Assembly (NCBI GenBank): GCA_900551885.1 | Contig: URXS01000029.1 | Location: 1-19,533 of the forward strand | From: an uncultured Oscillibacter sp. | GTDB lineage: Bacteria; Bacillota; Clostridia; Oscillospirales; Oscillospiraceae | Length of the DNA: 19,533 nucleotides | Reading direction: 5' to 3' | Shown: in pieces, positions 1 through 7,752 of the stretch | Numbering within the stretch: the stretch's first letter is position 1 | Layout of the letters: each line of letters begins with the position of its first letter | Notes under the pieces: model-generated | Databases searched by the model: none | What the model was told of the DNA's origin: nothing | What the model saw: only the letters and a program-made list of their open reading frames with translations | Translations under genes and position numbers: made by a program

Positions 1-1
1 C

Positions 2-2308
2 CAGAAACTCCAACTGAAAGAACAACTGGCGCAGACCGAAGCGGGCCTGGACCAGATCGATCAGACACTGGCGGCCCAGGGCTTGAACCGGACCTCCGCC
101 CGGCAGACGCTGGCCACGCTGGAGGCGGCCTCTGGCCAGATCCCGGCCAGCGCCAGCGCCCTGCGGCGCAACTACGAACAGCTTGCCTCCGCCAAGAAGC
201 AACTGGAGGACGGCTGGGCTGAGTACTGGGACGGCGAGGAGGAATTGGACGACGCCAAGCGCCAGTTGGACGACGCCAGGGCGGAGCTGAAGGACGCGGA
301 CGCAGAGCTGGCCGACGGCAAGGCGGAGCTGGATGACGCTCTGGCAGAGCTGAATGACGGTGAGGCGGACTACGCTGACGGCCTGCGGGAATGGCAGGAC
401 GGCAAGGCGGAGTATGAGGACGGCTTGGTGGAGCTCCAGGATGCCAGGGATACCCTGGCCGAGGAGCGGGCCGATGGCCTGGCAGAGCTGGCGGACGCCC
501 GCCGGGAGCTGGACGACGGGGAGGCCGAGTATGCCGACGGATACCAGGAGTACCTGGACGGCAAGGCGGAGGCCGACGAGAAGATCGCCGACGCGGAAAA
601 CGAGCTGGCCGACGCCCGGCGGAAGATCGCGGACATCGGCTCCAGCGAGTGGTACATCCTCAGCCGGGACTCCAACCCCGGCTACCTGGGCTTCGGCCAG
701 GACGCGGACCGGATGGGCAATCTGGCCTCCGTGTTCCCGGTGCTGTTCTTCCTGGTGGCGGCACTGGTGTGCCTGACTACCATGACGAGAATGGTGGACG
801 AGCAGCGGGTCCAGATCGGCTGCCTGAAGGCCCTGGGCTACACCCGGTGGACCATCTCCCGCAAGTACCTGGGCTACGGTCTGCTGCCGTCCCTGATCGG
901 CGGAGCGCTGGGCCTTGCCATCGGCTTTACCCTGTTTCCCAAGATGATCTTCACCGCCTATCAGATCATGTACGATGTGCCGGACATTGAGCTGACCTTC
1001 TATCCCGGCATCAGCGCCGCGGCGGTGGGGGCGGCAGTGGCCTGCACCACCGTGTCCACCCTGGCGGCATGTCTTGCCACCCTGGCGGACACCCCGGCCA
1101 ATCTCATGCGGCCCCGGGCCCCCAAGGCCGGCAAGCGGGTGCTGCTGGAGTACATCCGCCCCCTGTGGCGCCGCATGAGCTTCAACCACAAGGTGACGGC
1201 CCGGAACCTGCTGCGCTACCAGAAGCGGTTCTGGATGACGGTCATCGGCATCGGTGGCTGCACGGCCCTGATCATCGCGGGCTTCGGCATCCGCTCTTCC
1301 CTGCTGACCACCATGAGCCGGCAGTATGAGGACATCTACCACTACACCGCTCAGCTCTCCGTCAGCGACAACCTGCTGGACACGGAGCGCTCAGCCATTG
1401 ACCGCTACCTCTCCGAAAGTGACGATGTGGTGGACTCCCTGCCGTGCCTGCTGACCAGCGTCACGGCGGAGTCAAGCACCTACTCCACCACCGCCTACCT
1501 GGAGGCGGCGGACCCTGACCGACTGGGAGACTTCGTGACCCTGCGGACCATGGACGGCCAGCCCCTGACGGTGCCGGAGGACGGCGCCATCATCGACCAG
1601 AAGCTCTCCGAGCTGCTGGACGTGGGCCCCGGCGACACCATCACCGTGGACGGGGACATCCGGGCGGAGGTCACAGTGGCGGCGGTGACGGAGCACTACC
1701 TGGCCCACTTCATCTACCTCTCCCCCGCCTATTACGAGGAGATCTTCGGAGAGGATTACAAGGACACCGCCTTCCTGCTGACCCTGACCAGCAGCGACCA
1801 GGAACTGTGCGACGCGGTGTTCTCGGACCTGATGGCCCTGCAGGGGGTCCAGTCCGCCACCCGCATGGAGACCACCCGGGATACCTACCTGACCTCCATG
1901 GAGCGGATCGACTTCGTGGTGGTCATCGTGATTCTCTCCGCCGCCGCCCTGGCCATGGTGGTGCTCTACAACCTCAGCAACATCAACATCACCGAGCGCA
2001 AGCGGGAGCTGGCCACCATCCGGGTGCTGGGCTTCTATGACCGGGAGGTCTCCGCCTACGTCAACCGGGAGAATGTGGTGCTGACGGCGGTGGGCATCGC
2101 CCTGGGCTGCGTGCTGGGCCACTTCCTCCATGTGTGGCTGGTGAAGTCCGTGGAGATCGACCTGATGATGTTTGGGCGGGACACGGACCCCATGGCCTAT
2201 GTCTGGTCGGCGCTGCTGACGGCCCTGTTCTCGGCGGCGGTGAGTCTGCTGGCCCACCGGAAGATGAAGGACATCGATATGGTGGAATCACTGAAAAGCG
2301 CGGAGTAG
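2..2308 (+). CDS. FtsX-type ABC transporter permease with long coiled coil (5' truncated)
   Basis: The reading frame is open from base 2, so the N-terminus lies outside the window; the TTG at 83 is not needed as a start. 768 codons are visible. The first ~215 residues are a highly charged coiled coil built from repeated A-E-L-x-D-G/D-A-type heptads (DG, AEL, DDA). Next comes a membrane region with the FtsX signature (QIGCLKALGYTRWTISRKY, about 810-870), three helices, and a further helix near 1230-1300. An extracytoplasmic domain follows, then a second FtsX domain (RELATIRVLGFYDREVSAY, about 2005-2060) with three helices to the C-terminus. This is the MacB/FtsX permease architecture with two FtsX domains. 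Such proteins normally pair with an ATPase that couples ATP hydrolysis to extracytoplasmic movement; that gene is probably upstream. Substrate unknown. Confidence 0.88.
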   Translation, partial: QKLQLKEQLAQTEAGLDQIDQTLAAQGLNRTSARQTLATLEAASGQIPASASALRRNYEQLASAKKQLEDGWAEYWDGEEELDDAKRQLDDARAELKDADAELADGKAELDDALAELNDGEADYADGLREWQDGKAEYEDGLVELQDARDTLAEERADGLAELADARRELDDGEAEYADGYQEYLDGKAEADEKIADAENELADARRKIADIGSSEWYILSRDSNPGYLGFGQDADRMGNLASVFPVLFFLVAALVCLTTMTRMVDEQRVQIGCLKALGYTRWTISRKYLGYGLLPSLIGGALGLAIGFTLFPKMIFTAYQIMYDVPDIELTFYPGISAAAVGAAVACTTVSTLAACLATLADTPANLMRPRAPKAGKRVLLEYIRPLWRRMSFNHKVTARNLLRYQKRFWMTVIGIGGCTALIIAGFGIRSSLLTTMSRQYEDIYHYTAQLSVSDNLLDTERSAIDRYLSESDDVVDSLPCLLTSVTAESSTYSTTAYLEAADPDRLGDFVTLRTMDGQPLTVPEDGAIIDQKLSELLDVGPGDTITVDGDIRAEVTVAAVTEHYLAHFIYLSPAYYEEIFGEDYKDTAFLLTLTSSDQELCDAVFSDLMALQGVQSATRMETTRDTYLTSMERIDFVVVIVILSAAALAMVVLYNLSNINITERKRELATIRVLGFYDREVSAYVNRENVVLTAVGIALGCVLGHFLHVWLVKSVEIDLMMFGRDTDPMAYVWSALLTALFSAAVSLLAHRKMKDIDMVESLKSAE

Positions 2309-2348
2309 TTTGATTCCCCATTCCTGTATTCTTTGTATATTTTTTCTC

Positions 2349-2378
2349 TCGCCATGGAAAGCTGATCTATGCTATAAT
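2349..2378 (+). promoter_or_regulatory. Probable extended -10 promoter for the phosphoesterase gene
   Basis: A perfect -10 hexamer TATAAT lies at 2373-2378, preceded by TG at 2370-2371 (extended -10, TGCTATAAT). A weak -35 (TCGCCA, 2349-2354) sits 18 bases upstream. Transcription would begin near 2385, inside the hairpin that follows directly. Confidence 0.6.
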
Positions 2379-2417
2379 GTTAGCCGTGCCGGTATCGGCA
2401 CGGCTAACATGTTTTTT
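2379..2417 (+). terminator. 13-bp perfect hairpin followed by a T tract
   Basis: The arms GTTAGCCGTGCCG (2379-2391) and CGGCACGGCTAAC (2396-2408) pair perfectly around GTAT, followed by six T at 2412-2417. This looks like the intrinsic terminator of the upstream permease gene. It starts on the base after the TATAAT box, so it also falls at the start of the next transcript and could act there as operator or attenuator. Confidence 0.75.
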
Positions 2418-2423
2418 ATCCGT

Positions 2424-2442
2424 CCGAAGCCGCCGGCTTCGG
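2424..2442 (+). other. Second leader hairpin before the phosphoesterase RBS
   Basis: CCGAAGCCG (2424-2432) and CGGCTTCGG (2434-2442) are reverse complements with one base between, so the real loop uses the inner GCC/GGC bases. It ends five bases before the Shine-Dalgarno AGAGGAGG (2447-2454). It could tune translation; no known riboswitch is recognised. Confidence 0.4.
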
Positions 2443-2464
2443 CGTCAGAGGAGGCCCCTTTTCC

Positions 2465-3325
2465 ATGGCAAAGCATTCCCGCAAGCATCCCCTCCGGCGG
2501 TTGGCGGTTCTGGCGGTTTTGATTCTGGTCCTGGTCCTCTTTTTCCGGTGGGAGAATACCTCCCTGCAGATCGCCCGTTTCGACCCGGTGTTCACCGATC
2601 TGCCCACCGGCTTCGACGGCTGCCGGATCGTGGTCCTCAGCGACCTCCACGGCGCCGAATTCGGGGAGAACAATGAGGAGCTGTTTCAAACAGTAGCAGA
2701 CCAGTCACCGGAGTACATCTTCTATCTGGGGGACCTGGAGGACAAGTACCGGGGCCCGGAGCCCGGCTATGCCGAGGCGGTGGCCGCCGGTCTCACCGCC
2801 ATCGCCCCTACCTACTACGTCACCGGCAACCACGAATGGGCCATCGGAGACGTACCGGAATTGAAGGAGCGGCTGGCCGCCCAGGGGGTCACGGTCCTGT
2901 CCAATAGCTTTACAACCCTGGAGCGAAATGGAGACACCGTGGTGCTGGCCGGTATCGACGACCCCAATGGCTACGCCGATCAGAAGCAGCCGGAGACGGT
3001 GGCGGCGGAGGTCTATGCCGCCTACGGAGACCCCTTCTGGCTACTGCTGGCCCACCGCAACGACCGCTTTGAAAGCCAGTACAGCCTGCTGGGGGCGGAC
3101 CTGGTCCTCTCCGGCCACGGCCACGGCGGCATCATCCGCCTGCCCTTCACCGACGGGCTCCTCTCCACCAACCGGACGTTGTTCCCCTCCTACACGGCGG
3201 GGCTTTACGACAAAAACGGCTCCGCCCTCTTTGTCACCCGGGGACTGGGCAACTCCGGCCCCTCCTTCCGCCTCTGGAACCGGCCGGAGGTGGCGGTGGT
3301 GACGCTGCACCGGGCGGAATCTTAA
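2465..3325 (+). CDS. Membrane-anchored calcineurin-like metallophosphoesterase
   Basis: 286 aa; ATG at 2465 behind a strong SD (2447-2454). A basic N-terminus (residues 1-12) and one hydrophobic segment (about 13-28) suggest an N-terminal anchor with the enzyme outside the membrane. The binuclear metal motifs are in order: SDLHG (59-63), GDLED (89-93), GNHEW (121-125), the LLAH histidine (197) and GHGHGG (217-222). The layout resembles YaeI/YkuE phosphodiesterases, some of which act on lipid-linked substrates, but the substrate cannot be read from sequence. It has its own promoter and is probably a single-gene unit. Its stop codon overlaps the stop of the convergent small gene. Confidence 0.87.
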   Translation: MAKHSRKHPLRRLAVLAVLILVLVLFFRWENTSLQIARFDPVFTDLPTGFDGCRIVVLSDLHGAEFGENNEELFQTVADQSPEYIFYLGDLEDKYRGPEPGYAEAVAAGLTAIAPTYYVTGNHEWAIGDVPELKERLAAQGVTVLSNSFTTLERNGDTVVLAGIDDPNGYADQKQPETVAAEVYAAYGDPFWLLLAHRNDRFESQYSLLGADLVLSGHGHGGIIRLPFTDGLLSTNRTLFPSYTAGLYDKNGSALFVTRGLGNSGPSFRLWNRPEVAVVTLHRAES

Positions 3326-3498
3326 TCTCCCCGGCAGGCCTCCTCCAGCTGCAAGCCCAGGGCCAGGCCCTGGTGGAAGCAGTACAGCCCGTACCCCTGG
3401 ACCGGGTCTTTCTCCAGGTACTCCGGCCACTGGCTGGGGTCCGGGGCGGGGACCCAGGCCCGGTACAGCAGCTCAATGACTTCGGGTATCTCTCCCAT
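3322..3498 (-). CDS. Small hypothetical protein (58 aa)
   Basis: I do not recognise this family. I choose the ATG at 3498 because AGAGGGGA lies just upstream; the frame stays open further 5' (to about 3621), but that extension would run across the divergent promoter region and into the regulator gene. The product starts MGEIPEVIELLYRAWVP and is acidic, with many aromatics (W, Y) and two Cys, one in YGLYCFHQG. No signal peptide or membrane helix is seen. It is convergent with the phosphoesterase (overlap of a few bases) and divergent from the XRE regulator. A good minus-strand promoter upstream supports expression. Confidence 0.55.
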   Translation of the reverse strand: MGEIPEVIELLYRAWVPAPDPSQWPEYLEKDPVQGYGLYCFHQGLALGLQLEEACRGD

Positions 3499-3523
3499 AT
3501 TGATTTCCCCTCTCAACGTAAAC

Positions 3524-3572
3524 GCACAGTTATATGTGCCTCTATGATTAGAGTAGCACGTAGTTATCTGTG
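3524..3572. promoter_or_regulatory. Candidate operator repeats between the XRE regulator and the 58-aa gene
   Basis: AGTTATATGTG (3528-3538) and AGTTATCTGTG (3562-3572) are direct repeats with one difference, starting 34 bases apart. The first also lies in an inverted repeat GCACA-N6-TGTGC (3524-3539). One copy sits in the spacer of the minus-strand promoter, the other just downstream of its -10. The XRE protein encoded alongside is the natural candidate binder; that is inference. Confidence 0.4.
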
Positions 3573-3578
3573 TGTCAA
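3550..3578 (-). promoter_or_regulatory. Sigma-A-type promoter for the 58-aa gene
   Basis: On the minus strand a perfect TTGACA (3578-3573) is followed after 17 bases by TACTCT (3555-3550), with TG one base upstream of the -10 (extended -10). The -35 overlaps the Shine-Dalgarno of the divergent XRE gene, and the spacer contains an AGTTATCTGTG repeat unit. Confidence 0.55.
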
Positions 3579-3589
3579 GGAGGTTTTTC

Positions 3590-3802
3590 ATGTTTGCCGA
3601 AAAAATCCGCACCCTCCGCAAGGAAAAGCATCTGACCCAGGCAGAGGTGGCTACTCAAGTGGGTCTGTCCGCCCGGGGATACCAGGACCTGGAGCTGGGT
3701 GCCAAGCCCCGGTATGACGCCCTGCTGCACATCGCCGACTTTTACGGTGTCTCCGTGGACTGGCTCATGGACCGCACGGACAACCCCGCCATCAACCGCT
3801 GA
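3590..3802 (+). CDS. XRE-family HTH transcriptional regulator
   Basis: 70 aa. ATG at 3590 is chosen over the in-frame GTG at 3572 because AAGGAGG (3577-3583) lies six bases before it. Nearly the whole protein is one Cro/C1-type domain: IRTLRKEKHLTQAEVATQVGLSARGYQDLELGAKPRYDALLHIADFY... with the Q-x-E-V-A recognition element and the typical ending DWLMDRTDNP. No ligand or dimerisation domain is added. It is the first gene of the plus-strand operon, 15 bases ahead of mnmG, and is divergent from the 58-aa gene. It probably binds the repeats upstream and could set expression of the whole operon. Confidence 0.85.
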   Translation: MFAEKIRTLRKEKHLTQAEVATQVGLSARGYQDLELGAKPRYDALLHIADFYGVSVDWLMDRTDNPAINR

Positions 3803-3817
3803 AAGGACCTTCCCTGT

Positions 3818-5746
3818 ATGACCGAATTCCACGCCGGACAATATGATATCGCCGTCATCGGCGCCGGCCACGCCGGCATCGAGGCGGCGCTGGCCGCCGC
3901 CCGACTGGGGATGGAGACCATCGTGTTCACCATCAATCTGGACGCCGTGGGCAACATGCCCTGCAACCCCGCCATCGGCGGCACCGGCAAGGGCCACCTG
4001 GTCCGGGAGCTGGACGCCCTGGGCGGCGAGATGGCGAAAGCCGCGGACGCGTGCTGCATCCAGTACCGCCTTTTGAACAAGGGCAAGGGCCCCGCCGTCT
4101 GGTCCCTCCGGGCCCAGGCAGACCGGCGGCGCTACCAGGAATACATGAAGCACACCCTGGAGCGGCAGGAACACCTGTCCGTCCGCCAGGGGGAGGTGGT
4201 GGAGATTCGCACGGAAAACGGTGCGGTCTCCGCCGTGGTCCTCTCCACCGGGGCGGTCTTTGACGTACGGGCGGTAATTTTGGCCACAGGCACCTACCTC
4301 TCCGGACGGACCATTGTGGGTGAGTGCGTGGAGGACTCCGGCCCCGACGGCATGCACGCCGCTGCCCGGCTGACAGACTCCCTGAAGGCCCTGGGGCTGC
4401 CCCTGCGCCGGTTCAAGACCGGCACGCCCCCCCGGGTGAACCGCCGCAGCGTGGACTTTGAGGAAATGGAATTGCAGGAGGGAGACGCCCTGCCGGTGCC
4501 CTTTTCCTATTCCACCCAAAGCCCGCCGGAGAACCGGGCGGTGTGCTACCTCACCTGGACCACCGGGGAGACCAAGCGGATCGTCCAGGAGAACCTGGAC
4601 CGGGCACCTATGTACTCCGGCGTCATCGAGGGGGTGGGCCCCCGGTACTGTCCCTCCTTTGAGACCAAGATCGTCCGCTTCCCGGACAAGCTCCGCCACC
4701 AGCTCTTTGTGGAGCCCATGGGCCTCAACACCGAGGAGCTCTATATCCAGGGCTTCTCCTCCTCCATGCCGGAGGAGGTGCAGCTCCAGATGCTCCACAG
4801 CGTGCCGGGCCTTACCCACGCTGAGATGACCCGGCCCGCCTATGCCATCGAGTACGAGTGCGTGGACCCTCTGGCCCTGCGGGCCACCTTGGAGTACAAG
4901 GGCATCGACGGCCTCTACGGCGCCGGACAGTTCAACGGCTCCTCCGGCTACGAGGAGGCCGCCGTCCAGGGCTTCTGCGCCGGGGTCAACGCCGTCCGGA
5001 AGCTCCGGGGCCAGACGCCCTTCATCCTGTCCCGGTCGGAGAGCTACATCGGCACCCTGATCGACGACCTGGTCACCAAGGGCACCAACGAGCCCTACCG
5101 GATCATGACCTCCCGCAGCGAGTACCGGCTGCTTCTCCGCCAGGACAACGCCGACCAGCGGCTGACCCGCCGGGGCTATGAGATCGGCCTGGTGAGTCGG
5201 GAGCGGCTGGAGCAGGTGGAGGCCAAGTACGCTGCCATCAGCCGGGAGATCGACCGGCTGACCCACACCGGCGTGGCCCCATCGACAGCTTTGACCGCCC
5301 TCCTGACGGAGCGGGGCACGGCGGACGCCCCCGACGGCTGCCCCCTGATCGCCCTGCTGCGGCGGCCCCAGCTCCACTATGAAGATCTGGCCCCCTTTGA
5401 CCCCCAGCGGCCTGCTCTGCCGCCGGAGGTGGCGGAACAGGTGGAGATCTCGGTGAAGTACGAGGGCTACATCCGCCGCCAGCAAAAGCAGGTGGAGGAC
5501 TTCCGCCGCATGGAGTCCCGGAAGCTGCCGTCGGACCTGGACTACAACGCCATCCAGGGTCTGCGGCTGGAGGCCAGGGAAAAGCTCTCCGCCGTGCGCC
5601 CGCTGGATCTGGGCCAGGCCAGCCGCATCAGCGGCGTCAGCCCGGCGGACATGGCGGCACTGATGATTTATCTGGAGCGGCCGGGCCAGACGAAGGACCG
5701 CCCCTCCCACGAACATTCTTCCCCAGGAAATGAGGCGTTTTCATGA
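3818..5746 (+). CDS. mnmG: tRNA uridine-5-carboxymethylaminomethyl modification enzyme MnmG (GidA)
   Basis: 642 aa, the usual family length. With MnmE, MnmG installs the (carboxymethyl)aminomethyl group on U34 of several tRNAs using FAD and methylene-tetrahydrofolate. Visible: N-terminal FAD loop VIGAGHAGIEAA, the conserved NMPCNPAIGGTGKGHLVREL block with its Cys, the second conserved Cys in GPRYCPSFETKIVRF, and the C-terminal SRSEYRLLLRQDNADQRLT block. ATG at 3818 follows AAAGGA. Its stop overlaps the next ATG (ATGA at 5743-5746). No mnmE is beside it, although the two are often adjacent in other bacteria. The last ~20 residues are a polar, probably unstructured tail. Confidence 0.97.
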   Translation: MTEFHAGQYDIAVIGAGHAGIEAALAAARLGMETIVFTINLDAVGNMPCNPAIGGTGKGHLVRELDALGGEMAKAADACCIQYRLLNKGKGPAVWSLRAQADRRRYQEYMKHTLERQEHLSVRQGEVVEIRTENGAVSAVVLSTGAVFDVRAVILATGTYLSGRTIVGECVEDSGPDGMHAAARLTDSLKALGLPLRRFKTGTPPRVNRRSVDFEEMELQEGDALPVPFSYSTQSPPENRAVCYLTWTTGETKRIVQENLDRAPMYSGVIEGVGPRYCPSFETKIVRFPDKLRHQLFVEPMGLNTEELYIQGFSSSMPEEVQLQMLHSVPGLTHAEMTRPAYAIEYECVDPLALRATLEYKGIDGLYGAGQFNGSSGYEEAAVQGFCAGVNAVRKLRGQTPFILSRSESYIGTLIDDLVTKGTNEPYRIMTSRSEYRLLLRQDNADQRLTRRGYEIGLVSRERLEQVEAKYAAISREIDRLTHTGVAPSTALTALLTERGTADAPDGCPLIALLRRPQLHYEDLAPFDPQRPALPPEVAEQVEISVKYEGYIRRQQKQVEDFRRMESRKLPSDLDYNAIQGLRLEAREKLSAVRPLDLGQASRISGVSPADMAALMIYLERPGQTKDRPSHEHSSPGNEAFS

Positions 5747-6411
5747 TCGTTGACCTGACCCACACCATCTCGGCGGACATGCCCGTCTACCCCGGAGATC
5801 CGGAGGTGACCCGGGAGAGCGCCGCCACCATGACACGGGACGGCTACCGGGTGGCCCGGCTCACACTGGGCACCCACACCGGTACCCATATGGATGCCCC
5901 GTACCACATTCTGGACCACGGGACCACTCTGGAAGAGCTGCCGGTATCCCAGTTCTGCGGACGGGCGGTGGTACTGGACGTGTCCCGGCTCACCGGCGGC
6001 GTCATCAGCGCCCAGTTCCTGCGGGAGCGGTGCTGCGCGCTGCGGCAGGCGGACTTTGTGCTGTTTTACACCGGCTGGGAGGCCCGTTGGGGCAGCAGCG
6101 CCTTTTTCGAGGATGGCTTTGCCGTGCCCGACCATGAGGCGGCCAAGTACCTGGTCTCCTGCGGACTCAAGGGCGTGGGCACCGACGCCCCCGGCGTGGA
6201 CCCCCTGGCCGGTCCCCACGACGCCCACCGGGTCCTGCTGTCCGGCGGTGTGGTGATTCTGGAGAACCTGTGTCTGAAACGGGTGGTGGAGCGGCGGGAC
6301 CTGATGCTCTTCGCCCTGCCCCTGAAATGGGAGGGCGCCGACGGCGCGCCGGTGCGGGCCGTGGCAGAATTCCGGGAGTTCCCGGAGGAAGATGGAGGCG
6401 AAACCACATGA
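5743..6411 (+). CDS. Cyclase family protein (kynurenine formamidase-like metal hydrolase)
   Basis: 222 aa. The family motif HTGTHMDAPYH (residues 45-55) supplies the metal-binding His and Asp residues, and the N-terminus VDLTHTISADMPVYPGDP is typical of the cyclase/arylformamidase superfamily. Members hydrolyse N-formylkynurenine, isatin or other amide/ester bonds. No tryptophan-degradation genes are near, so a kynurenine role is not supported and the substrate is unknown. It starts within the mnmG stop (ATGA) and ends within the murT start (ATGA), so translation is coupled on both sides and it is firmly embedded in this operon. Confidence 0.85.
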   Translation: MIVDLTHTISADMPVYPGDPEVTRESAATMTRDGYRVARLTLGTHTGTHMDAPYHILDHGTTLEELPVSQFCGRAVVLDVSRLTGGVISAQFLRERCCALRQADFVLFYTGWEARWGSSAFFEDGFAVPDHEAAKYLVSCGLKGVGTDAPGVDPLAGPHDAHRVLLSGGVVILENLCLKRVVERRDLMLFALPLKWEGADGAPVRAVAEFREFPEEDGGETT

Positions 6412-7751
6412 GAAAGTTTCTGGCCATCGTGGTGTGTAAGCTGGGCCGGGCCGTGGGCGCCCTGGTGGGCAAGGGCAGCTCCATGCCCGGCAAGTTCGCC
6501 CTGAAGATCTGCCCGGACATTCTCTCCCGGGTGCAGTTGCCCCCCTGCGTCATCGCAGTCACCGGCTCCAACGGCAAGACCTCCACGGTGGAGATGATCG
6601 CCGCTGTGCTGCGTGCCGCCGGCAAGACCGTGGTCTACAACGCCGAGGGCTCCAACCAGATTGAGGGTGTCACCACCGCGGTGCTGACCCACGCCACCCT
6701 GGGCGGCCGGGTCCGGGCGGACGTGCTGCTGATCGAGTCCGACGAGCGCTACGCCGCCCACAGCTTCCGCTATTTCCACCCCACCCACTTCGTCATCACC
6801 AACCTGTACCGGGACCAGTTGACCCGCAACGGCCACCCGGAATGGGTCTACGATGCCTTGCTGCCCGCCATCCATCCGGATACGGAGCTGATCCTCAACG
6901 CCGACGACCCCCTGTCCTCCTGCTTCGCCCGGGGACACGAGAAGGTACGCTGGTTCGGCCTGGACCACTGCCCCACCGACCAGGACCAGCCCGGCGGCGT
7001 CTATCACGACGGCGCATACTGCCCGGTGTGCGGCGGGCCCATGACCTATGACTTTGTCCACTACAACCACATCGGCGCCTATCACTGCGCCAAATGCGGC
7101 CACCACCGTCCGGAGCAGACCGACTTCACCGCCACCGCCCTGGACCTGGAGGGCGGCAAGCTGACCCTGGACGGACAATTCACCGTGTCCCTGGCCTTCC
7201 GCAGCATCTACAACGTCTACAACATTCTGGCGGCCTACGCCGCCTGCCGTCTGGCCGGGGTGCCCGGGGAGACCATTGCGGGAACCGTCAGCAACTATAT
7301 CCTGAAAAATGGCCGGATGCAGACCTTCTTCCTGGGCGGCCACCACGGTACCCTGCTGACCAGCAAGCACGAGAACTCCATCGCCTATGACACCAACCTC
7401 CGCTATATCCGTCAGGAGGCGAAGCGCCCCTGCGTGGTGCTGGTCATCGTGGACGCGGTGAGCCGCAAATACTTCACCAGTGAGACCAGTTGGCTGTGGG
7501 ACATCGACTTCGACCTGTTGAACTGCCCCCAGGTGAAGAAGGTAGTGCTGTCGGGCCGGTACTGCAACGACCTGGCGGAGCGGTTCTCCTTCACCGCCCT
7601 GCCCCAGGAAAAGATTCAGGTGATCGGGGACATCCCCGCCGCCGCTGCGGCTCTGGAGGCCCAGGGGGATGAGGACCTGTACGTGGTCACCTGCTTCTCC
7701 GACCGGGACAAGCTGCTGGATCTGCCCGCCGTGAAAAAGGAGGCGCTGTGA
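6408..7751 (+). CDS. murT: MurT-like Mur ligase (lipid II isoglutaminyl synthase ligase-type subunit)
   Basis: 447 aa; ATG at 6408 lies nine bases after GGAGG, overlaps the preceding stop and is preferred to in-frame upstream GTG codons. Canonical MurT activates the D-Glu alpha-carboxyl of lipid II with ATP so that GatD-derived ammonia can amidate it. Visible: ATP loop VTGSNGKTST (51-60), LLIESDERY, TNLYRDQLTRNGH (131-143), LNADDP (163-168), a zinc ribbon CPVC (205-208) / CAKC (227-230) and the C-terminal DUF1727-type domain. In that last domain the expected N-D-x-x-A-D-G-x-D-x-S-W stretch reads IVDAVSRKYFTSETSW (about 347-362), and the usual K-N-P-x-G region reads SKHENSIAYD, so the part near the GatD interface has diverged. 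The next gene is its partner, one base away. Confidence 0.88.
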   Translation: MRKFLAIVVCKLGRAVGALVGKGSSMPGKFALKICPDILSRVQLPPCVIAVTGSNGKTSTVEMIAAVLRAAGKTVVYNAEGSNQIEGVTTAVLTHATLGGRVRADVLLIESDERYAAHSFRYFHPTHFVITNLYRDQLTRNGHPEWVYDALLPAIHPDTELILNADDPLSSCFARGHEKVRWFGLDHCPTDQDQPGGVYHDGAYCPVCGGPMTYDFVHYNHIGAYHCAKCGHHRPEQTDFTATALDLEGGKLTLDGQFTVSLAFRSIYNVYNILAAYAACRLAGVPGETIAGTVSNYILKNGRMQTFFLGGHHGTLLTSKHENSIAYDTNLRYIRQEAKRPCVVLVIVDAVSRKYFTSETSWLWDIDFDLLNCPQVKKVVLSGRYCNDLAERFSFTALPQEKIQVIGDIPAAAAALEAQGDEDLYVVTCFSDRDKLLDLPAVKKEAL

Positions 7752-7752
7752 T

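Noticed and set aside
3575..5716. Long minus-strand open frame opposite mnmG
   Set aside because: Low-complexity translation, no ribosome site or family motif; a shadow of mnmG. The minus-strand frames at 6066-7769, 7687-8694 and 10211-11467 are rejected for the same reason.
5743..6411. Naming the cyclase gene kynB
   Set aside because: The metal motif is shared by the whole superfamily and no tryptophan-catabolism gene is nearby.
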